64,000 bases of DNA, from contig OX422213.1 of assembly GCA_949130495.1 (NCBI GenBank), positions 201,369,660 to 201,433,659 of the forward strand, read 5' to 3'. Below the pieces are notes generated by a model. The model was not told the DNA's origin. It worked only from the letters and a program-made list of their open reading frames with translations, and did not search any database. Each line of letters starts with the position of its first letter. The first letter of the stretch is position 1. The position numbers were made by a program, and so were the translations under genes. Source of the DNA: Sambucus nigra (lineage: Eukaryota > Streptophyta > Magnoliopsida > Dipsacales > Adoxaceae). Positions 23,501 through 32,916 of this stretch are shown piece after piece.

Positions 23501-24223
23501 ATACTGTAGCAGATATGAGGCAGACCTGATGTGTTCGTCTGCAACGTTCTTATGCAAACCCCAGATAAGTTTCAGATGCTTAATATTAACCTCTGATTCT
23601 TTTGGAGTTTTTCTTTTGTTATCAACTGCAAATAAATACATAATGAGATGTCACTCATACATTTTGTCAAACATGATGAAAGCATAATTTCATAAGTAAA
23701 ATAAAATGAAAAATAAACCTATCCCATTGCCATATGGGGGGCATCTGGGACCGTTGTATACTCCATCTCCAACTAAAGGGGCATATTGCCAATTTTTAAT
23801 AACCAACCCATGTTCAAAATAATCTCTATTTGAATCAGGGAGGTTAACTACAAGAGCTCTATTCAGAAACCTAGTTTTTAAATAATAAATATTATCTAGA
23901 GTGGCCCACTTATAGCAGTACATAATTTCAGGGATCCCTATACGAGTCCCATGTGTTAGATTTAATTTGTACACCCCATTAATTATTCTCCATGAATTGG
24001 GGGCTATTCTTGCAGGGACAAGATCGAAATACTGACAAAACTCAAGACACAATGGGTTTGGTGGAAAAGAAAACCCACATTCAGCAACAAATAGACTGGG
24101 GAACCAATGTCCCTGAGCCAATCGAAAGTAATCCAAAGGCTCAGAAAGAACCTCTAGAGTTACCCACAAAGGGATGGAAAAATCAGAACGAAATTTCTCA
24201 ACAGACTCCACAATATAAACCAT
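20593..24223 (-). CDS. Tat-1 antisense spliced gene (PF04195-like, coiled coil), intact
   Basis: This gene reads opposite to gag-pol. Predicted exons are 24223-23719, 23625-22970, 22885-22089 and 21925-20593, joined by GT-AG introns of 93, 84 and 163 bp. Phases agree at every junction and no stop occurs over about 1096 codons. The first acceptor (TTTGCAG) and donor are repeated in the Tat-3 copy. Exon 1 carries a domain with HWFPSLFVAECGFSFPP and PARIAPNSWRIINGV, resembling the putative gypsy-type transposon domain (PF04195). Exon 2 is serine/proline-rich; exons 3 and 4 are long lysine/glutamate coiled coils, with a short RGRGRGSRGR stretch in exon 4. The donor at 22088 (GTGAAG) is the least certain; a GT two bases earlier breaks the frame. 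Function is unknown. Confidence 0.78.
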
Positions 24224-24383
24224 ACTGAATAAAAGAGAAGAAAGGAAGAAAATCTTACAGGAAGAAAGGAGGTATGTTGACAACGAACGAAAACAAGGAT
24301 GAACGCACAAGAGAGAAGGAGAGAATAGAAAGCTTGAAGGCAAGAAATTGGGAAAAGAAGAAGACGGTATGGTTACCTAAGAA

Positions 24384-24392
24384 GTTTAAATA
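24384..24392 (-). promoter_or_regulatory. TATA-like box of the Tat-1 antisense gene
   Basis: TATTTAAAC on the minus strand, about 165 bp upstream of the ATG at 24223. Equivalent boxes stand at 62118-62125 (Tat-3) and 29017-29025 (Tat-2). The surrounding CTTCCCAAGG context is shared with Tat-3. Confidence 0.6.
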
Positions 24393-24633
24393 CTTTGCCT
24401 TGGGAAGCGGCGAAAGAAATGATTACAAAAAAGAAACTATTGAACTTCCGGCGGCTAAAAGGACAAAAAGGGCACTAAGATCGAAGCGCTCTTAAAAGTT
24501 CGAAAAAAGGCGGATTCTTCGAATTTGGAAATAAATTCAAATACGATGCTCCTAAAACCCAGGAAGATCAATTCAATATGGCCAAATACCGAGAAAGAAT
24601 GTTTCATACTCCTCAAAGTTCGAAATATAAAAC

Positions 24634-24645
24634 ATTGGGGGCTTC
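24634..24645 (+). other. Polypurine tract of Tat-1
   Basis: ATTGGGGGCTTC directly precedes the 3' LTR. The inverted form (GAAGCCCCCAATG) borders the Tat-3 LTR at 61862. Confidence 0.7.
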
Positions 24646-25210
24646 TGTTGATACCAAAATTAATATGCTGATGTGGATGAATCATACGAAGACACTTGTC
24701 AATCTATGTGGTGCAATAACAACGAGGAAGTTCATTTCCCGACCAACACATGATTCTCTACGACCAACGAGGATACATCGAGGAACTCTAGCGCATCGAG
24801 GTACTCTAGCGCTCCGAGGAACTCCTGAGCAACGAGCAACTATGGCGGTCCGACCTGCATCTCGGTCGTATCATTAATTTCCAGATAATCAACAGTTCAA
24901 ATATTCATTGAATGATCATAATCTTGACGCACACGCTCCATTAAATGTATTGCCCTTTCATGCGTATATCATTTAATGTATTGACCCTTTCATGTACAGC
25001 CTCAAGGCTATAAATACCTTGTATCAACCCCATTCAAGGGGGGGGGGGGAATTTCTGGAGAGAACTTGTATTCAAGAATTCTGTAAACACTCAGCAATAA
25101 CATAACAGTGGACGTAGGCTTTATTCCTAGCCGAACCACTTTAAAAATCTCTGTCTTATTTATTTATCTGTGATTGAATAATTAGAGCGATCTAATTTTT
25201 TACATCAACA
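24646..25210 (+). repeat. 3' LTR of Tat-1
   Basis: 565 bp, with about 12 substitutions and one indel in a G-run relative to the 5' LTR (about 2%). TATA box at 25009-25016. Confidence 0.95.
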
Positions 25211-25215
25211 GTATG

Positions 25216-26207
25216 CTTATAGAAATATAAGTGCTATGGAGAAGCACTAAAGTGGTCCTCTCACCGAAAGGAGGTGGGTGAGGCAATAATTAGAGAAATT
25301 GATTTGAGGCTTATAGCCAGGCCTTAATGAAAGGGCAAATTTTGGAGGAAGTATGCTTTGGGTATGATGTTCGTAAAACTTTTGCAAAGAGTAAGCGCCC
25401 CAATTTGTTAGAATTTCCATATCGTTAAGAAGAAGAATATAATGGTAGAGGTACGTGAGTAGGTTAGCGAGGTAGGATTTTGGACCTCTCGCTGGTGTGC
25501 CTTAGGTCGTTATATGTCGATGATCGACGATGCGAGGGAGTAGTGTAACGGGAGGGTTCCTTGTCTGGATTTCTCTTTGTGAGACGTCCCACGCATGAAA
25601 CCGAGCACATGTCGAAAGTTGAGAAAGGTCTTGGGCACTAGGGACATAGTTAGAATAGTATTATTTTACGGGTGTAGAATACGCATCGGTATTATAATTA
25701 TTAGGAAGAAGGGCCAAGAGGACTAGTGGCACCGATATCAGGAGATTATGGTGAGTTAACCTTGAGAAGGATTGGATTTCTAAGTATAGGAAGAATTGAA
25801 TTTTTTTCGGTTAAGAGAACCCATGTGTAAGTATTACACCGAGGAAATAAGGCTCATCTTTAGAGAGAGTGTTACGTGAGTAATACACCGATGAGATTTA
25901 GACGTTAGAGCGGAGGCAATAGGCTCGTTTCCTCTATATGTGGCACTAGAAACGATGGGTGCGGTATGACATTATTACAGTCACCTTACGACGAGGTAGT
26001 ATTGTAGCATATAGGGATTTAAGTGCATTATCGTATAAACTTTGAGATAGGTGGGTACCGAACGAGTGCATGGTTGAGTGCCATCAGATTAGTACCATTC
26101 CACTTTGAGGCATTAGGATGTGGAGTGATTCATGATCCTAGGTTAGTGTGGTAGTATCGGTTGTATCTAAATTTCAAGGGCTAAATTCCGTTGTAAGGGG
26201 GGGAGTA
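25216..26207 (+). other. Internal region of the outer element, right part, with polypurine tract
   Basis: The outer element resumes after the GTATG duplication. No coding motif is seen. A diverged module copy lies at about 25516-25620. AAGGGGGGGAG at 26195-26205 is the polypurine tract just before LTR B. Confidence 0.7.
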
Positions 26208-27843
26208 TGTAATACCCCGCACTTTTATGGGAAATTAAATTCAATAATTCAGTGTAATTTGGGAATTTAAGAAATCATTTTGAATAGTAATTTTTGGAGT
26301 TTTCAAGGATTAGATGATTTTCGATGGGTGTTATATTTACTTTTGGGATTAAATAAATGAACTGGAGTATTTTAATTATATGTCGCAGCTGGGTAAAGCG
26401 ATAAATGATAATGTTTTAATGGGAAAACCCGCATGGAGATGTATTGGGTTAAATTAGTGAGTTGCAGTCAAATGCCTCAGATGGATATTTCGATTGCGCA
26501 GTGAGTCTCGGAATGGCCGAGATAGTCAGAATAGAGTATCCGGGGGTAGAAATTGAGTTTCGAGAATTTTTGGACCAGTAGGGACTCGTAATTGAGTAAA
26601 CGAGTCATTTTTGGATTTAATAGGGATAAACCCTCTTTTATTTCCCTATAAGACACGTGAGAGTGGGAGAAAAAAAGAAAAAGAGAAAAAGAAGAAGGGA
26701 AGAAAGTAAGAGGAGAAAAGAGGAGAGAAAAAGGATTTTTGGGACAAATTCCGCGGGATTCGACTCGGGATCATCAGATTTTATCCTCCAGGCAAGTGTT
26801 TACTTGCTTTATTTCTTTTTGAGAATCAATCTCATATCATAGTTGGTAATAAAAAATTATACGATTTTGGGATTTGGGTTTTTGTAAATCAAATGGGTTT
26901 TTCGGAAGTTTAATGGGTAAAACCCGAAAAATGTCAAGTTGGAAAACTTAGGAATTAATTGAATTTAGTTGTTAATTCTTGGTTCTAGGATGATTAGAAC
27001 CTATTTCCTTTGTGTATATGTTGTTGGGTGTGGTTGTCTGTTGGTGGGAAAGTAGGTAAAAAGCTTGGTGGGCTGTTAATGGCCGAAATAGAACCGTTGG
27101 AGAAGAAGCAGTTTTGGGTGCCCTGTTTGATCGATCGATCGATGCCCTGGGATCGAGCGATCGATCCTACAGAATTTTTGGCAATTTGTGTTGCTTCAAT
27201 TTATATGGGATGAATTCCCAAACTAAAGATTTCTAGCCTATTTAATTGAGGAAATAAATAGACATAACTAAGGAAGATATATTTATCCATTTGAGAAAAT
27301 TTATGGGGGATAAGAGAGTGTTTTAAGCGTGTGACACTAAAAATTATATTTTTGAGGAAAATAGATAAAGTGAGGAATTAGAGAGTTGGGGTTTCCTAAA
27401 AATAGATTGGGGACCTCTAAATTATTATTTGAGTGAAATATAGTCCTTGGGTGCTTGGAAATGATATCCACGACTTATCTAAATTAAGGGTGTTTAGTGA
27501 AGAATATTTCTTGGGATAATTTCAGTGGGCATTTAGGCATATATAATCGTGCAAGTGGAAGACGTAATTATATTGTTTATGGATGAGTAAATTCGACGAG
27601 ACTACTAGGATGGATTGGTATAGTTGGAAAAATTATATAAATCCTTATGCGCGAATAAGGTACCGGTTCTTTATTTAGGAGTGTGCGAATAAGGTACAGG
27701 TTATCAAGCGAGTGTGCAAATACTTGAATGATATTATTTAGGAGAATCTTTGGGGTTATCGGCCATCGTTATGTGTGATTGGCAATTATGGCCATTTATA
27801 TATATTTGAGGAACAATGTGGAATATATATATATATATATATA
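26208..27843 (+). repeat. LTR B of the outer element, first segment
   Basis: Begins TGTAATACCCCGCAC, collinear with LTR A from its start to the AT microsatellite near A's 9230. It holds a TATA box at 26647-26652, a stem-loop at 26792-26807 and a GATC cluster at 27128-27168. It stops in (AT)n where Tat-2 is inserted and resumes at 40054. Confidence 0.92.
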
Positions 27844-28822
27844 TGATGATGTCGAAAATCAGCACCACTAGGTGAGGAGTTTGCTAGCTCGACACAGGTT
27901 TAACAATGGCAGCACAGTTGTATGAATAAGGCAAGAATGAGGTGAGGAGAAGAGGAATGAATACAAGAACATAAGTGGTTCAGCCAAACCGGCCTACGTC
28001 CACTGTGAGTGTGTGTGAATAATGTCACTGAAAGAAGGCACTAGTGGCCATGGATACAACCTCTCAAGCTCTTTCTCCCTCTACAGTGTAAACTTAGATA
28101 GAATTTCAGCTAGGGTTTCAATATCTGTCTCCTTTTGCAAGGTAGGGGATGATCCCTTTATATAATGCCTAGGGGGTGTAATGTACCCCCTATGCATGTA
28201 ATGTGCATGTGTGTAGTTTCCTCACCAATGAGGGTGTGCCAGCTGTCAGGTTCACATGTAAGTGATGATGATGAAATATTCCCCCCACATGTGGGGAATA
28301 ATCTTGTTGTAACTGATCTTGGCCCGGGTGTCCTTATCCAAATGCTAACGGATACTTTGACAGTCGTGCTGGTGAATGGCCTCGGCATAGGAGAGGCCGA
28401 GCTATAAGGGTAGGTCGTCCGATCAATTCGTGACGTGTCGTGCGCTGTCTCAGCTTTATGTCAGCTGAGGTAAACACCTATATTGGCCTGGGACGAGCCA
28501 TTAGCGTGCTGATGATAAGCGGTCCCTGGTAACCTCGGCCTCCTACGAGGTAGGGTTCATGCTGAAGGTGTGTTTAGCTTCTTGTTATCTTGGCCTACTG
28601 TTGACCGGGGTTACTATTCCTTGGCACCTGGAGTTGATGTTATCTGTGATATGAGAAGTGTTCCGGAGGAAGTGCATGTCTTAGTGTCGGCCTGGGCCGA
28701 GGTAGCCTTGGCCGAGGGATGATATCGTGGGCCCCCCCTGCTCCGGTGGGTCGGCTAACGTCTCGGCTCTCATCTCAGCCGAGGTATGTTCCAATAGGCC
28801 GAGGTCATACTTGGGCATATCA
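27844..28822 (-). repeat. 3' LTR of Tat-2 (left copy)
   Basis: 979 bp; on the plus strand TGATGATGTCG to GGGCATATCA. The minus-strand TATA box TATATAAAG is at 28156-28164. The sequence is rich in GGCCGAGG/CCTCGG motifs that recur in the 188-bp array and antisense gene. Confidence 0.93.
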
Positions 28823-28842
28823 ATCACCCCCCAGCCCTTAGT
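28823..28842 (-). other. Polypurine tract of Tat-2
   Basis: On the minus strand AAGGGCTGGGGGGTGAT directly precedes the TGATATGCCC start of the 3' LTR. Confidence 0.75.
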
Positions 28843-29016
28843 CATTTGCGAAGAGTGGTGGCTAAGGGGTTCTTGCCTCCGAGGTCTATTTACCCCAAAG
28901 TCAATACCCGCATGACACTTGTCCATTGCTAAGGCGTGCCCACTTGGTTGGCACATGATGTCAATTGTCCCTTGGGCTTCCCAAGGCAATGATGAGCCTT
29001 GGGAATCGTGCCCAAG

Positions 29017-29025
29017 TATTTAAAG
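29017..29025 (+). promoter_or_regulatory. TATA-like box of the Tat-2 antisense gene
   Basis: TATTTAAAG about 430 bp upstream of the probable ATG at 29448. The intervening leader contains a likely intron (GT at 29203, AG ending at 29401), which would leave a spliced leader of about 200 bases. Confidence 0.55.
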
Positions 29026-29447
29026 GCTAAAACCTTCCTTTTTCTTCTTCTTCCTCATTTCTCTCCTGTTCAAGCGATTGCTCCCCTGTTTTCTGCGATT
29101 TTTTCTCTCCGAAGCTAGCCTCTGCTCCAGCGATTGTTCCGCTGAGGGATACCTCCTTTCCTGCGCGATACTCTCTACATTGTTCACCAACCTCACCTTC
29201 AGGTATCTTCCCTCTCCATCTCCTTCGTTTTTGATATTTTTAATTTTGAACATTCCGGTTAGATCTTGAGTTTCCCGGTGAGATCTTGGGGTTTCCGGTT
29301 AGATCTTGAGTTTTCCGGTGGGGCAGGCTTCCTGCATAGGTTCTTTAGTTTGATCTAAAATTCCTTTAACTTTTCAAGCCATCTTTGTTTGTAGTTTTTA
29401 GGATATTCCCAAGTTTAAGGTCTGCAAAATCCTTGTGTCGTCCCCAA

Positions 29448-31863
29448 ATGCTCAGACCCTTGTACCAACTTCTTGAAGACTTTCCATCTCTAAAGGAGAA
29501 GACCTTGGATAAAATTAGACAAATAGAGAGAGCTCAGGAAGAAGCTCGTAGGTCGCAAGAGTCCCCTATCAGACCCCTCTTTCCTCCTCCTCTCAAGGTG
29601 GTGTACCCTCGTCCTCCTGAAAATTTTTACCAGACAGACGCCTCTACCAACAACTTGCCGATGTCCGAGTGTGAGTCTTCTACCTCTGATCCGATGTCAG
29701 TGGACTCTTTCCAAGAGGCCATGGACTTCACTACTTAGGCTGACCAGAACCCTGACCATGTCGAGGTCTCTAGTCATGCCTCGTCTCAGAATGGCACAAG
29801 CACCTCTAGTTCTTCTTCAGAGGTTGAACTTGTAGAGCCAAGTGTGGCCGTGCCTGGAATCCTAAATGCTATTTCTCTATCGGCCGTAACCGAGACCGAG
29901 TTTGCTCAGAGGTTCCCCGGTAACCCGTCCACGTCTGCCCCAGCCGACGTTGAGTCTGACGATGATGAGGATGCAGAAAGTGAAGTTGACACCTCTGAGG
30001 CAGACGAGTACGAGAGTACCATTACCGAGGTGGATTTACTGCACTTCAGGTACTTATATTCCATTAGCCCCTCTATCCACTTAAGGAGACCTCTGAGAGA
30101 AGAGAGGGCCTACCACTGCAGGGATGGGGAAATCTGCCTGTATGAGCAGATGTTCAAGTTAGGTTTTCGTCTTCCCATCCACCCCGTCATTAGGACCATT
30201 CTATCATTCACCAATTTGGCCCCCTCGCAGCTCTCTCCCAATGCCTGGAGGGTTATTATAGGGGCCATCATCTTGTGGAGGGCGATTCACCACTCTGACC
30301 TCCCAGTGCAGGTCTTTGCTGGTTGTTACGTCCCTACCTCGGCCAAGAACCATCCGAGCTATTACCACTTTGTGGCTCAGAGGCCTGAGAAAAAGATGCT
30401 CCTGGTCACTCAGACCTCCAACCATAATTGGAAACCCAGGTACTTTTTTGCCTCAGGGCCTTGGGAATTTGGTTCTTCCATTCCCTCGTCCATCTTCGAG
30501 CCGAGAATACCCCGGAAATGGGGAAAAGTCACCATGGCTGCTAGGGCCGACCCTGGACTTAGTGTGCAACATGGCAAAAAGGTGAAGGCCCTGCAGGACC
30601 AAGGGTCCCATGGGATGTTTGTCAAATTTGAGCATCTGCTGACCCCCCAATATCTCTCGGGGACAGGCCTTGGCGGAAGTCCCTTAGCTGACTTTGGTAA
30701 GAATTTTTACTTTAACCGTGTTGCCTCTTATTATACGTACTTTATTTCTGACTCGTATCTTTTTACTTTTGCAGAGAAACCACCAGACGTTTCGGACGAG
30801 TTGTGGGAGATGGCGGCCCCGAGTTTGTCCAGACTTGTCAAGAAGACTGGCATGAATGCTCCTCCACCTGCTCCCTCCACATCCAAGTCTAAGAAGAGGG
30901 CACCCGATGTCCATCCTCCTGAGGAACAGAGGCCGAGCTCCAGGACAAAGAGGGGCTCAGACACTGCTATCCCTGTCACTGCCGACACGTTATCTGCCCG
31001 TCTGGACCAGTTAAAACTCTCTGATAGCGTGGTCGGCCACAGCCGACAGGCAATGGACGCTGTGAACAACATGATGACCGATGCCGACAAGCGCTTCTTC
31101 AGGTCCATGGAGACGCCCATGATGGTTGAATTCGGCCTTCACCGAGTAGTCCAGGTATAACTCATTTCTTTATCCGAAGTATAACGTCTGATGTTGTTTT
31201 CATCTAACTTCTTCATTTACTGTGCAGGGTGTGGCTGCCATGTACCAGCTATCCAACTGGACTTTGAGGAAATTGCCTCTCATCCAGAAGGGGCAGGAGG
31301 CTGAAAAAGTTGAGGGCACCCTGAAGGCAGAGGTTGCTCGTCTGAGGACCGAGCTGCAGGAGGCTGAGACCAAGGCTAAGACCTCTGAGAATAAGGTCCA
31401 ATCCCTAGAGAAGGACATCTCCGCACTTGTTCAGAGCCATACCAAGGCTCTGAAGGAGAAGGAGGACGCTTTGCAGAGTAAGGTTGATGCTGCGGTGAAG
31501 GCTTCTCTTGCAGACGCCTCGGAGATAATAATTGCTGACTATAAGGTCTCCGAGGAGTTTGTAGGTTTTGGCTTGGAGTACCTTGAAAGGGGTATCAAGG
31601 CTACCTCCAAATGGGCCGAGGTAAGGGAGGCCAAGGTTGGCATCATTAAGGCCTCAGATTTTGTGGGCCTCGGCCTTGCCGACGCCCAGTTTGCCCAGGC
31701 CTTGCAGGAGATAGAGGATGAAGCTACTGCCCCTGGTCAAACGGTTACTCTGGAAGGGACTGACCTCGGAGATACTGACCCTGCAAACGAGGTAGCTCAA
31801 GTGACCAATACCGAGCAGGCCGACCCAGACGAGCCATCAAACATTCCTTCTTCAGATGTTTGA
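29448..31863 (+). pseudogene. Tat-2 antisense spliced gene (PF04195-like), one in-frame stop
   Basis: Reading opposite to gag-pol, ATG 29448 opens a frame with introns at 30697-30774 (78 bp, frame-neutral) and 31155-31227 (73 bp), both GT-AG with TTTTGCAG or CTGTGCAG acceptors. The frame runs to TGA at 31861-31863, about 754 codons, with a single TAG at 29736-29738. The central domain has EQMFKLGFRLPIHPVI and APSQLSPNAWRVIIGAI, typical of the putative gypsy-type transposon family (PF04195). The last exon is a coiled coil. The one stop may be a recent mutation, or a further intron may remove it; I saw no clear splice sites for that. Role unknown. Confidence 0.75.
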
Positions 31864-32070
31864 CTTGTAATCTTTTGTATTTCTCATTTCTTTTTACTTG
31901 TAATCTCGTATGTAATTTCTCAAACACGTGAATATTATGCAATTTCTTTCTTTTGTTGAATGCAAATGTCCATCTTTATTTGTGAATGTATATGAATGCT
32001 ATGCGCTCTCTGAAGTCATTACTGAATGTGATGCCATAACCAACGCTTAAGAGTCTGAGGTCCTCTGTTA

Positions 32071-32822
32071 AGGGTCTGAGGTCCTCTAGCCGAGGTGTCC
32101 GAGCTCAGACCTCATCACCACCAAGTGATGTTATGAGGGTCTGAGGTCACCACCTAGGCCGAGGTAACTCATAATGTCACCAAATTAATGATGTTTAAGG
32201 TCTGAGGTCCTCACCTAAGAGGTTATCCTCATAATAAATCACCAAATTTATGATGTTAAGGGTCTGAGGTCCTCTAGCCGAGGTGTCCGAGCTCAGACCT
32301 CATCACCACCAAGTGGTGTTATGAGGGTCTGAGGTTATCACTTAGGCCGAGGTAACTCATAATGTCACCAAATTAATGATGTTTAAGGTCTGAGGTCCTC
32401 ACCTAAGAGGTTATCCTCATAATAAATCACCAAATTTATGATGTTAAGGGTCTGAGGTCCTCTAGCCGAGGTGTCCGAGCTCAGACCTTATCACCACCAA
32501 GTGATGTTATGAGGGTCTGAGGTCATCACATAGGCCGAGGTAACTCATAATGTCACCAAATTAATGATGTTTAAGGTCTGAGGTCCTCACCTAAGAGGTT
32601 ATCCTCATAATAAATCACCAAATTTATGATGTTAAGGGTCTGAGGTCCTCTAGCCGAGGTGTCCGAGCTCAGACCTCATCACCACCAAGTGATGTTATGA
32701 GGGTCTGAGGTCATCACATAGGCCGAGGTAACTCATAATGTCACCAAATTAATGATGTTTAAGGTCTGAGGTCCTCACCTAAGAGGTTATCCTCATAATA
32801 AATCACGAAATTTATGATGTTA
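32071..32822. repeat. 188-bp tandem array, four copies
   Basis: Units start at 32071, 32259, 32447 and 32635, exactly 188 bp apart and nearly identical. Each unit carries several GGTCTGAGGTC motifs and CCGAGG boxes. It lies between the antisense gene and the end of pol. A shorter related lead-in is at 32045-32070. Such arrays in 3' regions of Tat elements are known sources of satellites. Confidence 0.95.
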
Positions 32823-32916
32823 AAATAAAACAAGAATTTGCCATGGAAGCTGATCTTTATTCATAACCTCTTCTCAACAAGATGGTACATTCTTAATTGA
32901 CAAAATAGATGCAACG

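Larger units (their letters stand above)
12988..25210 (+). mobile_element. Tat-1: complete Tat-lineage LTR retrotransposon (12.2 kb)
   Basis: Two 565-bp LTRs (12988-13553 and 24646-25210) differ at about 12 positions by eye. The element is flanked by a perfect 5-bp duplication GTATG (12983-12987 and 25211-25215). Order on the plus strand is LTR, primer site, gag, protease, RT, RNase H, second RNase H, integrase, then tandem repeats, an antisense spliced gene, polypurine tract and LTR. The second RNase H and an antisense 3' gene are hallmarks of the Tat lineage. The gag-pol is disabled at seven or more places; the antisense gene is open. Confidence 0.95.

Noticed and set aside
32071..32822. 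CRISPR or promoter-repeat array
   Set aside because: Whole 188-bp units are near-identical with no spacer; tandem duplication in the Tat-2 3' region.
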